A stretch of 64,000 nt of DNA from Manduca sexta (taxonomy: Eukaryota > Arthropoda > Insecta > Lepidoptera > Sphingidae), in contig NC_051138.1 of assembly GCF_014839805.1 (NCBI RefSeq), positions 5,826,983-5,890,982 of the forward strand, written 5' to 3'. The first letter of the stretch is position 1. Every line of letters begins with the position of its first letter. A program made the translations under genes and the position numbers. Shown piece after piece: positions 53,601 to 64,000 of the stretch. The notes beneath the pieces are model-generated. The model ran no database searches and was not told the origin of the DNA. It was given only the letters and a program-made list of their open reading frames with translations.

Positions 53601-55908
53601 AGACTATTAACAAATATTTCGCTGAATAACTTAATATGACTATGAACTATAAGTAATGAATACACCTTAATAAATGGTTGTCACATCATATTTATCTGTA
53701 CTCAGCAAGTATCTAAATTCAGGGTAAGATTCTTCTAATAGCCAGCAAAAAAAATAACACCCAATATACAAAGTATGAACTGAGGATTGTTTAATTTATA
53801 TCCTTACATTTATAATCATATTTACCTTATAATTATGAGGTATGACAGGCGAAATTTGGCGACACACTAGCTTAACACCATATTTAGACAAATCATAAGT
53901 TGTCCATGCTCTAGGGTACAAGGCTGTGTATTCACAATCAGCACCATTCAGGTTCCATTCCCAGGCCGCTGGTGCTTTTTTTGGTTTGCTTAAAAAGAAT
54001 ACTAATATCACATTTGTCCATTATAAATAAGACAAATCTTATTTTAACCATAAATAGGGTGTCAAATGTATTTTTCCATAATTTTACAACATACATTTAG
54101 TAATGAAAAAAATGTGGTCCTATATCTAATAGTCATTGATACTATATCAATTGAAACAAAAATCAGTTCTAATAAAAATCTTAATGATGCTGTTTACAAA
54201 TTTTTATCTAATATATTCACAATTGTCTTTTTTAGTTGAGTAATTTTACTAGATTATTCATTTTTGCAAAAAACAATAAACAATGATGAGTAAAATTCGA
54301 AATCCTACAGAAAAGTCATATATAAATAGACTACATGAATCTGGTTGATCAAGTGCCAAAAACACATGTATTTTTTTATGTAGTTACACAAATAGGAACT
54401 TAAGTGAGCAATCATGTGTCGATAAGATAAATATAAATATTAGCAGCACCAACATTGTACAAACATTAATATTGTCAAGTTGCCAACAGATAAGGTTGAT
54501 AAAATGGAATAATTATGAGTTGTATAAAATCAATGACTATGTGGACTTGGACCATTTTTTGATATATAACAGTGCAACAACTTTTTAACGTGCATATTAC
54601 CATGTTAAAAAAATACCCATAGTTTAGGTACAAAGTAACAAAGTAACAGCAACATAAATATTCAATATCAGCCCTGTATTATATACTGTCCAACTGTTGC
54701 GCACGGGCCTCCTCTACTACTGAGAGGGATTAGGCCTTAGTCCACCACGCTGGCCTAGTGCGGATTGGTAGACTTCACACACCCTCGAAATTCCTATAAG
54801 AGACTTTCTCAGGTATGCAGGTGTCCTCACTATGTTTTCCCTCACCGTTAAAGCATGCGATAATTCACACTTAATTTTAGAATAGACAGAGGTGTGTGCC
54901 TTTAGGTTTTGAACCTGCGGACATTTCTCTCGGTAGTCTGTTCCACAACCAACTAGGCTATCACTGCATTTGACTAAAAACATCAATATTTATTGTTACA
55001 CAAATATAATATTTTGTCATAAAAAATCTGTCCAAAGTGCAATAGTCTTTGATTTTATATGTATAACCAATAATGTTTTAAAGCAAACTTTTAGGAATAA
55101 AATTAAAGTTTTTAAGATTAAATGGTATTAAATATCAACCCCACCACCAGAAATACTTCCCACATATCTGACACCAAGCAACACTAGATATAAATAAATA
55201 ATTAAGGGATATATTTACCTATAAGTTGACAAGACAGACTGAAAAATAGTTTCCTTTTTCTCATTTCTGATGTTGACAATAAATTGACACTCAGGTATGG
55301 TGAGATACTCATATATGCCAGGGTAGAGTTGCAGACGGCAAAATTCCCCTTTAAAACCTCTGCCTATAGTGCCTCCCCCAATACCACCAATTGGACAACC
55401 TGAAATAAATGAATGAGTACACATCTGATACTTACTAGTTCCATAAAATGTGACAGCAAATAATTTTTAACATACTTTTGTTCCTTTTTAGATTTTTTTG
55501 AGTTGAGAATAAATATTTATTTTTTAATACTTACCATACATTCGTTGTGCAGAAATCATATTGACATAATCCATTATTGGACGCTTCTTATTAATTCTTT
55601 TGCCCAAATAATACTTGACGTATCTGTAGTATAAAGTTTCAATAAAAATATTATAAAAAATATTGCATATTTCATTTAGCATGATATTGTATAAGTGAAT
55701 TTTTTTGGAATATAATATAAGGTTGTTGCATTTGTATTATTTACCTTGCAGTCAAGGGCATCATGTCAAATATTTGTTTCGGTCGCGGTATAATGTGTTG
55801 TTTACTTCGCAGCGGGAATTCATGATTCAGGGCAAGCTTTAACCCAAATTTCGGCGGTTCATCAAGTTCTATATGAGTAGCTTGGTCTCCAATCGTCTCC
55901 ATCTCCAT
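44695..55908 (-). CDS. GBA2: Non-lysosomal glucosylceramidase (GBA2, GH116)
   Basis: Fifteen minus-strand exons join in phase: 55908-55745, 55623-55535, 55399-55219, 53988-53826, 50842-50716, 48655-48359, 48120-47997, 47912-47787, 47708-47598, 47365-47251, 46890-46761, 46601-46016, 45858-45643, 45474-45245 and 44939-44695. They give 967 residues (human GBA2: 927). The enzyme hydrolyses glucosylceramide to glucose and ceramide on cytosolic membrane faces. The N-terminal beta-sandwich has the hallmark [16 protein letters not shown] (from about residue 85). The catalytic (alpha/alpha)6 domain has [15 protein letters not shown], whose Glu (about 436) matches the family nucleophile. It also has [17 protein letters not shown], where Asp 726 or 730 is the acid/base, followed by SAYCGGLW. 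Exon 12 carries an Ala/Pro-rich insertion (about 623-659). No signal peptide is seen, as expected for GBA2. The start ATG has a second in-frame ATG two codons later. Confidence 0.95.
46286..46342. repeat. 21-bp minisatellite inside GBA2 exon 12
   Basis: A GC-rich 21-bp unit recurs with starts at 46286, 46307 and 46328. It codes a seven-residue Ala/Pro repeat on the minus strand. It lies in the loop between conserved catalytic-domain blocks. The period is a multiple of three, so length changes preserve frame. Confidence 0.75.
48930..48971. repeat. Perfect 19-bp palindromic hairpin in a GBA2 intron
   Basis: Left arm 48930-48948 and right arm 48953-48971 are exact reverse complements around a 4-nt TATT loop. 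It lies in the GBA2 intron between exons 5 and 6. No element boundaries or poly-T terminator were identified next to it. Confidence 0.85.
50242..50436 (+). pseudogene. Orphan exon-like open frame in a GBA2 intron
   Basis: On the plus strand (antisense to GBA2) a TATAG acceptor-like site is followed by 65 in-frame codons and a GTAAAA donor-like site. In-frame TAG sits exactly at the acceptor. The translation is protein-like (contains [18 protein letters not shown] and [17 protein letters not shown]). No neighbouring exon in matching phase was found in 48.7-50.7 kb, so it is either a relic of a duplicated or captured gene piece, or chance. The opposite strand is also open (50223-50543) but less protein-like. 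I do not recognise the family. Confidence 0.35.
50486..50700 (-). mobile_element. Truncated Helitron-like 3' end next to GBA2 exon 5
   Basis: It begins (as minus-strand 3' end) with CTAG next to a flanking A on the plus strand, followed by the 'cttttgctcgcggctttgcc' terminal block shared with 52020. The right edge is indistinct at about 50700, just short of the GBA2 exon 5 donor (50715). The 5' half is missing. Confidence 0.55.
50861..51524 (+). mobile_element. Helitron-like element, second family
   Basis: It starts TCTATATATATAAAAATC after A and ends GGTCATCTAG before T, which are Helitron-type termini and target. The 5' block 'gctgttcgttagtctcgcta' is shared with the element ending at 52762. 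No Rep/helicase coding was seen. It lies 18 bp from the GBA2 exon 5 acceptor. Confidence 0.7.
51525..52019. other. GBA2 intronic DNA, nothing recognised
   Basis: AT-rich intron sequence between two Helitron-like elements. No exon or further element was recognised. Confidence 0.5.
52020..52762 (-). mobile_element. Helitron-like element, second family, opposite orientation
   Basis: Read on the minus strand it starts TCTATATATATAAAAATG (preceded by A) and ends in CTAG followed by T, with the GC-rich 'gcgggcgaagccgcgagc' block near the 3' end. Its 5' end matches the element at 50861 and its 3' end matches 50486. No coding sequence. Confidence 0.7.
52763..53825. other. GBA2 intronic DNA, repeat debris
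   Basis: The part at about 52790-52950 is GC-richer and repeat-like; the rest is plain AT-rich intron. The 62-codon plus frame at 52952-53140 has no support. Confidence 0.45.
54668..54967 (-). mobile_element. tRNA-derived SINE, copy 1
   Basis: Read on the minus strand the head has an A-box (TAGCCTAGTTGG) and, about 50 bp on, a B-box-like GGTTCAAAACC in tRNA spacing. The body is nearly identical to 60181-60494 in the same orientation. It is located in the GBA2 intron between exons 3 and 4. The 89-codon frame at 54717-54986 lies within it. Confidence 0.75.
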
Positions 55909-57120
55909 TACGTAAATAAATTTCTTTAATTTAAGATTACACTCACAGGTTTAAACAATTGAAAATTTTATTCAATACTAAATTATCCCATTATAATTAT
56001 ATCAGCTTTAATTTATTTTTACTAATCACAGACAGACACAGGCTTCGGGCTGGATATCTGACAAATGTCTTATGTCATTCATATTTGGCAGTTAGTGAGT
56101 GTATCTAAACCCAGATTAATTTTGTGATATCGATACTTCGTATAAACGATATAGGCAAATAAATAAATTGAATTAAATATCGATTTTTATACAATGACGT
56201 TTTACAAATAGACGCGTCATACACTAACAAAATTGCACGTAAAACAGCGCAGTATTTACTATAATCACAGCCCTAGCGGCTCGCATTGATACGGCCGGGC
56301 CTGAGTGTGCCCGAATGGACCCGAGCGTCGACCGCCCCGTCGCCATGACAGTCGAATGAAATGCATTATCAGTTAAAAAATAAGTTAAATAGTGTATACT
56401 TATTATTTACGTATGGAATGAAACGTTTTTTTCATTCACAGTTGGAGTATAATTTGTATATCGTCTAAAAACACAGGAAGGCATTTTATTTATAAAAATA
56501 CAAAAAAGTTAGTAAGCCGGCTAGCCATGACAGTGGTTGGAAGTTGACTAAGTGAATGTCGGGCAATTACCTTGTTTTCGTCTTGCCAGTATTGAGCTCG
56601 GACAACGTATCTATGTAATAAAAACATCTTAGATTTTATATGATTTTTTTTCAATATTACATGTTCTTCAAGAAAACAGGCAATATGTTATAACTAATAA
56701 TATTATAATCATTGTAATTTATGATTCGTTTTTCAAAAACTTTGTATAACCACGGCACAGTATTAAAAAACGAAACAAAATGTTTCATAGATACGTTGCG
56801 TCGCTTAAGGATTAGTTATACAACCAGTAACATAAATCGATATTCAATAATGTAACGCACCACCACGTCTCCATATTATTGTAGTCAAACTAAGAACTTT
56901 TAAGTAAACTACATTTTAAATTGTCCATATCGGTTAGGTTAGGTAAGAACAATATTATGCAACATCGATAATTTATCATAATCGAATATATTCGCCCAAC
57001 ACTAAATTTCATTTATTTTTATTGCAATAAGCAATTTGCAAATTTGAATTGGAAAGCAGAAATCAATTATTATATCCGTAATTTAAAAATTGTGAAGCTT
57101 TTATCATACGTTTCCTTAAA
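55909..57120. promoter_or_regulatory. Shared head-to-head upstream region of GBA2 and mL46
   Basis: About 1.2 kb separates the two start codons, which point away from each other, so both promoters must lie here. The interval contains repeat copy B (56207-56632). No CpG-rich block is seen, unlike at stumps. Short E-box- or TATA-like words are not informative in such AT-rich DNA. Confidence 0.5.
56207..56632. repeat. Interspersed repeat, copy B (uninterrupted)
   Basis: It matches 15288-15373 plus 15893-16260 along most of its length in the same orientation. It preserves the empty site (ataatcacagccctag) where copy A carries a nested insertion. No coding potential or clear termini. Confidence 0.75.
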
Positions 57121-60100
57121 ATGCTGATAAAAAAGTTGTTAAGTAGAGAAATTATTTGTCATAAAGTATTTATAAGAGGTATGTAATTATATATTTTTTG
57201 GTTATGTTGTTAATTTTTGTAGTGAATTTATAACTAAAAAGTTGTTTTAAATATGTTATTTTAGCATTAAGCGCTAAACCATCTTGGGATATAGTGACTG
57301 GTGTTTGTGTCGAACGCTTACCCGTGGTTACTCCTCCATTGAATGAAATTCAAAAGAAATACAAGGATATGCTATACAAAATAGAAATTGAAAAAAGCCT
57401 AAAATCGGATCATGAACTAAGACATGAAAATGACAAGTGAGTGAAATCTTGTAATAATATTAATCTAATTTTAAATACATGAATAAAAGTAACATTACAT
57501 TTATGCCTATCAAAGCTTTAACATTATATTTATGTCCTACCAAGGCTGGCCTATAAATATAGTTAAAATTATATTTAGTGTAACATAAATTAAAAAAATG
57601 ATATTATTTAAAACTTAAAGCATTTGCAAATATCACATGGTAGACATACTGCAAATAATGGAGCAATTAAAATAGTAATTAAATATTAACATACACATTT
57701 ATTGTAATTCCAGAGTGCAAGCAGAACTCCTTAAAAATGAATCGGCTGATATAGACTTTGATGCAGTGAGTAAAATAACAGCGCAAGACTTTGAGGATGC
57801 TTGTAACGAAGAATATACTCAATTTAAATTTGCTAGCATTGAAACTGGTTAGTATTACCTATTCTTTATATTTTGTTAGAACTCACTTTAGCTACTCCAC
57901 TCTTAGTTACTATTCATGGTCACTTACTAATCAGATATAAAACCAGAACATTTATAAAGTCTAGGTCAATTATTCAACAGATAGTTTACATGCAATGTGG
58001 CCTTGAATTACTGCAAAAAAATGTTTACTTTGCACAAAAATTTCATATTTCTCATCGGTTTACATTAATTGCACACATTTTTTATATCAATCATCACATA
58101 CCAAATTCCAGTAAACTACTGACCTGAACGAATTAAGAGCTTACATAAGAGTATTTGAAAATATTTCTTCACCGTAAGATCATTCATCGATATTGAAATG
58201 TAACACAGGAGCACCGGTTATCAATCTTTACAGTTTAAAATAATTTTAAACAATATTCCAGATGCTGACAGAAAAGGCGATAAAACATCCATTGAGAGAT
58301 GTTTACAGAGGCATTTAGTGCTGGTAACACAGTTGAAACTTGGCAAAGATTTGAAAGAGTTATTACCGCAAGGACCATGGAAGGAAGGGGAGACACTGAG
58401 ACAGGTAGTTTTCTACATTCTCATAGAACACTGTGCAATATTTGTACAAAATAACGTTATATTGTGTTGGTAATACATGTAATAGAATATTAATTATGTA
58501 AAGTTATATAGTATTTTTTATTTTATCCAACTTTAATGAAGGGAAGAGGTTCTCAATTTGACATATGGGGCATTCCACGTGAAGCGGGCACGAAAAAAAA
58601 CTCGATGTCTCAGATTTTCGTAATATTTGATTATGTTATACCTGTATATGTCCTCGATCCAGATACAAAATATTATTAAAGTATAAAGCCTGGTTAGCGA
58701 GTAAAAGGACTTTAAAGTTTTGACTGGCCGGCTGGTATACGCCACTTCGAATCCAATTATCAAGCTTTTAAATGTTACAATAAAATAAATAAAGCAATGA
58801 AATAAATACTTCATTTAATGAGCTTTTTTATTGTATTTTTGGAAATTGAAAAATGATTTTTTTCTTTGAAAAAAATGTGTTTGAAAGTTTCAAACTTGAA
58901 TTTCACAAAGTTGGCATATTTATATATTTTTTAATTTTTTTTCTAAAAATAGCTAGTATTGTATAGATAATCTCTGCGAAGTTTCTTAATGGGCTGAGAA
59001 GTAGTTTAGGAGCTAGACCGATTACAGTGCCGAAGCGCGGCGGTCGCCAGAAAGAGCGAAGTAGTAAAAACTTTCAATTAAACTAAATACTTTCGATCAG
59101 AGTATTTTATCATGTTTTGCATCGCTCTAACGATTAAATTACATCTGATTATAATATTAAAAAACCTATTTATATTACTGACGGTGTAATGAAGTATTTA
59201 TTTCATTGCTTTATTTATTTTATTGTAACATTTAAAAACTTGATAATTGGATTCGAAGTGGCGTATACCAGCCGGCCAGTCAAAACTTCAAAGTCCTTTT
59301 ACTCGCTAACCAGGCTTTATACTTTAAAAATATTTTGTGTCTGGATCGAGGACATATACAGGTATAACATAATCAAATATTACGAAAATCTGAGACATCG
59401 AGTTTTTTTTCGTGCCCGCTTCACGTGGAATGCCCCATATTATATTTTTGCTTTCCTGTGACTATTTAAGTTGTGTTTAGCATTTGATTTGGTTAAGTCT
59501 GCTTTTTACACATATATGTATATATTTTATTTATTTAAACATTTCCTTTTCAAACATAGGAAGAATTGTGAGAACTCAGCATGATAGTCGTACCACTTGC
59601 GCAACATAAATACGCCATCGAGAGCCTATTTCTTAGTCTATAATAAAAAAGCTGATAAAAACAATTTCCTAAAAAATTAAATCACCATAAAAATAAAAAA
59701 AAAAACCTATATATTGATTAACAATGTATTTAGTCTGTGACTAAATAAATTTCTAGCTAAGCTACATAAATATATGAAAAATATATATAAATATATAAAA
59801 AATATATATGTTTCATTTTAATTAGGCACAGACTCCAATATTGGTAACCAGTATATAGGTAATGTTAAATTATTTTTTGGTTTTAAAGGCAGTTAAAAGT
59901 TTTGATAAATAGTTTTTAAGAATAATCTAGAATTTGAAATAATAAATCATTGCTGATAAACAAAATATATATTTACAGACAGCTGAGAGGATAATAAAGG
60001 AAAAATGTGGACCAGAACTCCAGGTTCAGTTTTTGTCTAATGCACCATGTGGTTTTTACAAATACAAATACCCATCTGAAATAAATGGAAAAGTTGGCGC

Positions 60101-60860
60101 CAAAGTGAGTATGGTAAAAGTATCCAGCCAGCTTCAAATTTGGATGGCAAGATATTTCTTATAAAATAATAATAATAATATCAGCCGTGTATTATATACT
60201 TGCCCACTGCTGAGCACGGGCCTCCTCTACTACTGAGAGGGATTAGGCCTTAGTCCGCCACGCTGGCCTAGTGCGGATTGGTAGACTTCACACACCCTCG
60301 AAATTCCTATAGAGAACTTCTCAGGTATGCAGGTTTCCTCACGATGTTTTCCTTCACCGTTAAAGCAAGCGATAATTCACAAAGAATACACACTTAATTT
60401 ATTAGAAAAATCAGAGGTGTGTGCCCTTGGGATTTGAACCTGCGGACATTCGTCTCGGCAGTCCGTTCCACAACCAACTAGGCTATCGCCGCTTCAAGAT
60501 ATTTCTTGCTATAATTAAAATACTAATGCTTAGTTTTCCGAAATATAGTGTAACTGCTATGTTAGTACTTTCGATGGTGTATTAATTTGCCAAATTTCAT
60601 CGAAACAAAATCCACAATTAAAACATAAATTATTTCAAACATTGAGACATAAAAATTTTCACATTCAAAATATTAGCTTATGTATATAATTTAAATGATA
60701 TTGATATTATTTTCAGGTATTTTTCTATTACGCTACTTACAAAGCCGGTAGTGCCAGTAAATCCAAAGTTAATTGGCTGACGAGGAAAGAACTTGAAGAA
60801 ACATTACCAGAAAGGTATCGCAAGTCAGTGCAAGATTTCTTGATTGAAGAAACTTATTAG
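57121..60860 (+). CDS. mRpL46: Mitochondrial large-subunit ribosomal protein mL46
   Basis: Six exons join in phase: 57121-57178, 57265-57436, 57714-57847, 58262-58404, 59979-60104 and 60717-60860, giving 258 residues. The N terminus (MLIKKLLSREIICHKVFIR) is basic and hydrophobic, as expected for a mitochondrial presequence. The body matches the mL46 pattern: CVERLPVVTPPL, IEIEKSLKSDHELR, AQDFEDACNEEYTQFKF, ERCLQRHLVLV, GPWKEGETLRQTAERI, FLSNAPCGFYKYKYP and GAKVFFYYATY. In the family this is a Nudix-like fold used structurally in the 39S ribosomal subunit rather than as an enzyme. Length is close to human MRPL46 (279). Candidate poly(A) signals are ATTAAA at 60898-60903 and AATAAA at 60963-60968. 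Confidence 0.95.
58563..59440. mobile_element. Fold-back element with about 253-bp inverted repeats
   Basis: Left arm 58563-58816 and right arm 59188-59440 are about 97% identical reverse complements around a spacer of about 371 bp. The outer ends read ATATGGGGCATTCCACGTGA and its complement. No transposase is present, so it fits a MITE or fold-back DNA transposon. The near-identical 93- and 90-codon frames at 58533-58814 (minus) and 59189-59461 (plus) are the same arm sequence read twice, not genes. Target duplication is ambiguous (AT-rich). It sits in mL46 intron 4. Confidence 0.8.
60181..60494 (-). mobile_element. tRNA-derived SINE, copy 2
   Basis: Near-identical to 54668-54967. The tRNA-like head is at the right end with A-box TAGCCTAGTTGG and B-box GGTTCAAATCC on the minus strand. 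An (AAT)n run at the left end is the short tail. It is located in mL46 intron 5. Confidence 0.8.
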
Positions 60861-63790
60861 TAGCATCATTTAAATAGTCAGTATGTGTAGATAATATATT
60901 AAACTAAATTGCGTATAATTTTATTTTTTTCCCTTTTGCAATACTTAGTAATATATAAAAAAAATAAAGGTAGATAAAAAATACTTTATTATACTGCGTA
61001 TCGTAACGCCATCTACCGTAAAATTTTGGGGAGTTACTCTACCCGTTAGATAGATGGCGAGGCTGTGTTCCAAAGAGCTAAACAGTGAAAATTTACTAAA
61101 TATAACCCATAGCCATAGGTTCTTCCTTTACCTCTATATCCTTTACTCTCCAAGGAATTATTTCTGCCCCTCCTTTTAGATTTTTTGTTTTAAGATTATA
61201 ATTCAGTATTAATATTTATAATTGCAGTTAAAAAACTTATTTTTCTATACAATTGGTTACACTTAAAAAAAGTTACCAAGATTTATTTTAAAATGAAGTT
61301 AACATAAAATTATTTAAAACATTAAAGTACCTCTTAAAATAAAATTAAAAGGAGCAATATGAGCCTATTCTTATGTAATGCTGTACCGTCGAGTTTATGT
61401 AGTAATCACGTTGACGATTTCGCCCAGTAGATGTCTCTGGATTGCTTGTTTGAAGTAATAAGTGTTATAAGTACATAGGTCCGTTTTATTTCTAAGGAAA
61501 ATTTAAACTGTCTAAAATATTTATCCATTTAAAAGAAACGTCAAGAGTATTGCTAGAGTTTTTCATTCGAGGAATATTACTTTATGGGATATTATTTTTG
61601 AAATACCTACACATACTAATGCTCGTCTAGTGATAGTAAACAAGCTAATTTTGAGTCGTAATTGGCTCGCTATAAAAATAGTGATCAACTGGGTAACGTA
61701 CACCTCATTAGCCACCGGGCATGTCTAGGCAAACTGACAGCAAGAATTCGTATCAGAATGTACATGCTATTAAAAATATGATTTTTTGTTATTCTAGTTC
61801 GTTATAGGGCCAGATCTATTACCTTGTTACATTTTCCTTTAACCCTCCCTACATTCGTGTCTTATGACATGCGCTCGAAGCCAGACGAGTGCTATCGGAT
61901 GCGCCTGCGCATGCCTATCTTCTAAAATGCATCGACATGATATCTCTATCTACGTTTACAGATTCTTATAGATATTTAATTCTTATAATATATACGTGAA
62001 TAGATACCTACAATTTGTGTTCATAGAATTTCTTTTTGCGTGCTAAAGAGGCAAATCCGATGTGATTAGGTACTTACGAACAAAATCAGTCGTCAAATGC
62101 AGTGCGCTTTGTGGAAACAAAGTTATTTAAATAATGTTATCATCCAAATATTAAATATAGTTAAGTCAGTGATGTGAGTACAGGGCAAAAGCACCATGCT
62201 AACAAGCTACTAAAAGTGTGTTATACCCTGGCATTGTTCAATATACTCAAACAGCATTTGATTAACAATAGAATGACCGTTTCTATGACCCTTATCAGAA
62301 CACAATCACTGGGTTAGCGTATCAAATGCGCAGTTGGCAGATTTTTCATTAACTATAGTGAAAAGATTATTTAGCGCGAATCTCGCCCGGCTCGCTTCAG
62401 AGTAAACTGTTGAAATAGAAGTTTACTTAAACAATGAGCGTGATTTATGAGTAAACATTTTTGGGCGTCCTGCTCTTGATGTTATAAATCTACTCAATCT
62501 TGAAATCAACCTTATGAAGTAACTTACAAAAAATACTCTTCGGTTTTAGTAAATAAGAAATAATTTGCTCATTGTTTAGATAATGACGCAGTTTTATTGT
62601 CGATAGAGTTGAAATTGGTTTGCATGTGATTTATCGTTCGCTAAAGATGGAACATGTTAGCTCCACTTCCCAAGGCTCCCGGCCGTCTTTCTGTGCTCGT
62701 TTACAAACAACCGCGTGCTGTTTTTCGTTTGTGCGCTGGAATATAAAATAAATTTCCTTGAAAAGTGTGTAAATACGGTCATGTTGGTCCGCGCGTTACA
62801 ATTTAGTTCGATGGATTCTTTTCAAATATAAGTACATAAGAGCTCCTATATTATGATTTCAATTCCTTATTCTGTGAATTTCATAGTTCCGTCGGGTGTA
62901 GATAATAATAAAGTTGGGATGGAGTTAATATTAACCTTTTATTATGAACGTTTCTTGAAGGGGCTAATATTGTTTTCGTAAAGAAGAGTTATACTTAATT
63001 CTTTGTGCTTCATTAAATTAGATTTAAAGCAAGCAAATGAGCAAGTGGGTATTTTAACACGTTTATGTAAGCGAATTTTGCGTTTATTGAGTTGCCGTAT
63101 CTACCTCAAGAATGCCAATGAGAAACCACGCGATTCAAAACATTAAAATTGTTACAAAGATTAGGTTTTCTGTGAGCAGCTCTGTTGAATTTGTGCTACA
63201 AAAAAAATTATTAATAAATGATGCTAAGTTTAATACTGTTTTGGTGTCACTGCCTGTCTGTTTTTCTGTAAAGCATAGTAGACAAATTGTATTTCTAGGT
63301 ACTTGACTTGAAAAAGTGTGACATTAACTTACAGAGAACGTTTTTGATAAACTACACTATACGACCGATTATTTAAAAGGTAAATAACAAATTAGGCACC
63401 TAATTATATAAGCACAAAAAAGTAACATTTAGGTTCTTTGAGCCTTTGAGATTTAAAATTCATTTTGCAATTGGAAAACATCATAAACGTAAAGTTTTGC
63501 GCAGAGGTATTGGTGCTCGTGGGTACATCATCACCACATTGTGTAGATTTGGATGAAAGGTATATAAGAAGGAAGACCTAGTCCTGGGCACAAGTCATGT
63601 CCTCAGTGGAATTCGTATTCCTAATCAGGGCCGTGAACAAAACCTTGATATTGCATATTATTTCCAAGAATTTAATATTTAGTGCACATGTTTACGTTTT
63701 TTTGTTATTTATTAATTTGAAACGCAATGTTGTAGTTATTTTTGGAAATTTTGTAAATCCCGAAACGGCATGACTCGGTAGGAAATTCCT
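60861..63790. other. 3' flank of mL46 and intergenic DNA
   Basis: After the mL46 poly(A) candidates the sequence is ordinary AT-rich DNA with no exon chain or mobile element that I recognise. The 64-codon frame at 63112-63306 has no splice or domain support. Confidence 0.5.
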
Positions 63791-63842
63791 TTATTTATTA
63801 TTCGATATTGATTCATCCCACTCTGGGAAGCCATACCCATAT
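63791..63842 (-). CDS. Possible last coding exon of a minus-strand gene running off the right edge
   Basis: On the minus strand a good acceptor (CTATTTCAG) at 63851-63843 is followed by a short frame reading YGYGFPEWDESISNNK and a TAA stop at 63793-63791. An AATAAA poly(A) signal overlaps the stop region. This is a typical layout for a small terminal exon, but with only 16 codons the coding claim is weak. The rest of the gene would lie beyond 64000. Product unknown. Confidence 0.3.
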
Positions 63843-64000
63843 CTGAAATAGATGTGGACATTCATTAAAATATTATACAAAACATTTATCTTCTTAAAAA
63901 TAACACATTACAATAAATTACTCAAACCGTAGATGTTAAAAAAAAATTAAGTTACTAATAAAATAAAGATTAATATAAAGTTATTTTATTCTTACACTCC
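63843..64000. other. Edge sequence, possible intron
   Basis: AT-rich with several AATAAA/ATTAAA words. If the preceding exon call is right, this is intron of a truncated minus-strand gene. Confidence 0.3.

Noticed and set aside
54717..54986. 89-codon minus frame
   Set aside because: It lies within a tRNA-derived SINE.
58533..59461. Two similar proteins of about 90 residues on opposite strands
   Set aside because: They are the two arms of one inverted repeat; the identical reading is a consequence of the repeat, with no homology or codon signal of a gene.

Overview
This is eukaryotic, AT-rich DNA with short GT-AG introns, CpG-rich promoter patches and many transposon relics. Gene content and repeat types point to an insect, most likely a moth or butterfly (Lepidoptera). 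The evidence is stumps/Dof in an insect-type exon layout, lepidopteran-style tRNA-derived SINEs, and Helitron-like elements ending CTAG and inserted between A and T. The species is not identified. All gene models were built by hand from splice-site and phase continuity; no search was run.

Layout: (1) 1-10.6 kb is gene-poor and holds two Helitron-like elements with internal 123-bp repeats. (2) 11.58-13.96 kb, minus strand: a 3-exon DNAJC12-type J-domain co-chaperone. (3) 14-26.5 kb is a long spacer with a nested repeat insertion, a SINE and a CpG-rich patch. (4) 26.5-42.1 kb, plus strand: stumps/Dof, the FGF-receptor adaptor of the BCAP/BANK/Dof family (TIR-like, DBB and ankyrin regions, then coiled coil and tyrosine motifs). 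It has two apparent alternative 5' ends, predicting proteins of about 1013 and 821 residues. (5) 44.7-55.9 kb, minus strand: a 15-exon non-lysosomal glucosylceramidase (GBA2, family GH116; 967 residues), tail-to-tail with stumps. (6) 57.1-60.9 kb, plus strand: a 6-exon mitochondrial ribosomal protein mL46 (258 residues), head-to-head with GBA2. (7) 60.9-64 kb is mostly featureless, with a possible terminal exon of a minus-strand gene at the right edge.

The genes serve unrelated pathways: amino-acid hydroxylase chaperoning, FGF signalling, glucosylceramide breakdown and mitochondrial translation. There is no operon-like logic. The most notable features are the two stumps 5' ends, a frame-preserving stop-free 84-nt stumps intron coding a hydrophobic stretch, Helitrons lying within 20 nt of splice acceptors in two genes, a GBA2 exon flanked on both sides by Helitron sequence, an orphan exon-like ORF in a GBA2 intron, and a protein-like ORF antisense to the GBA2 3' flank. 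I saw no convincing new multi-gene system.
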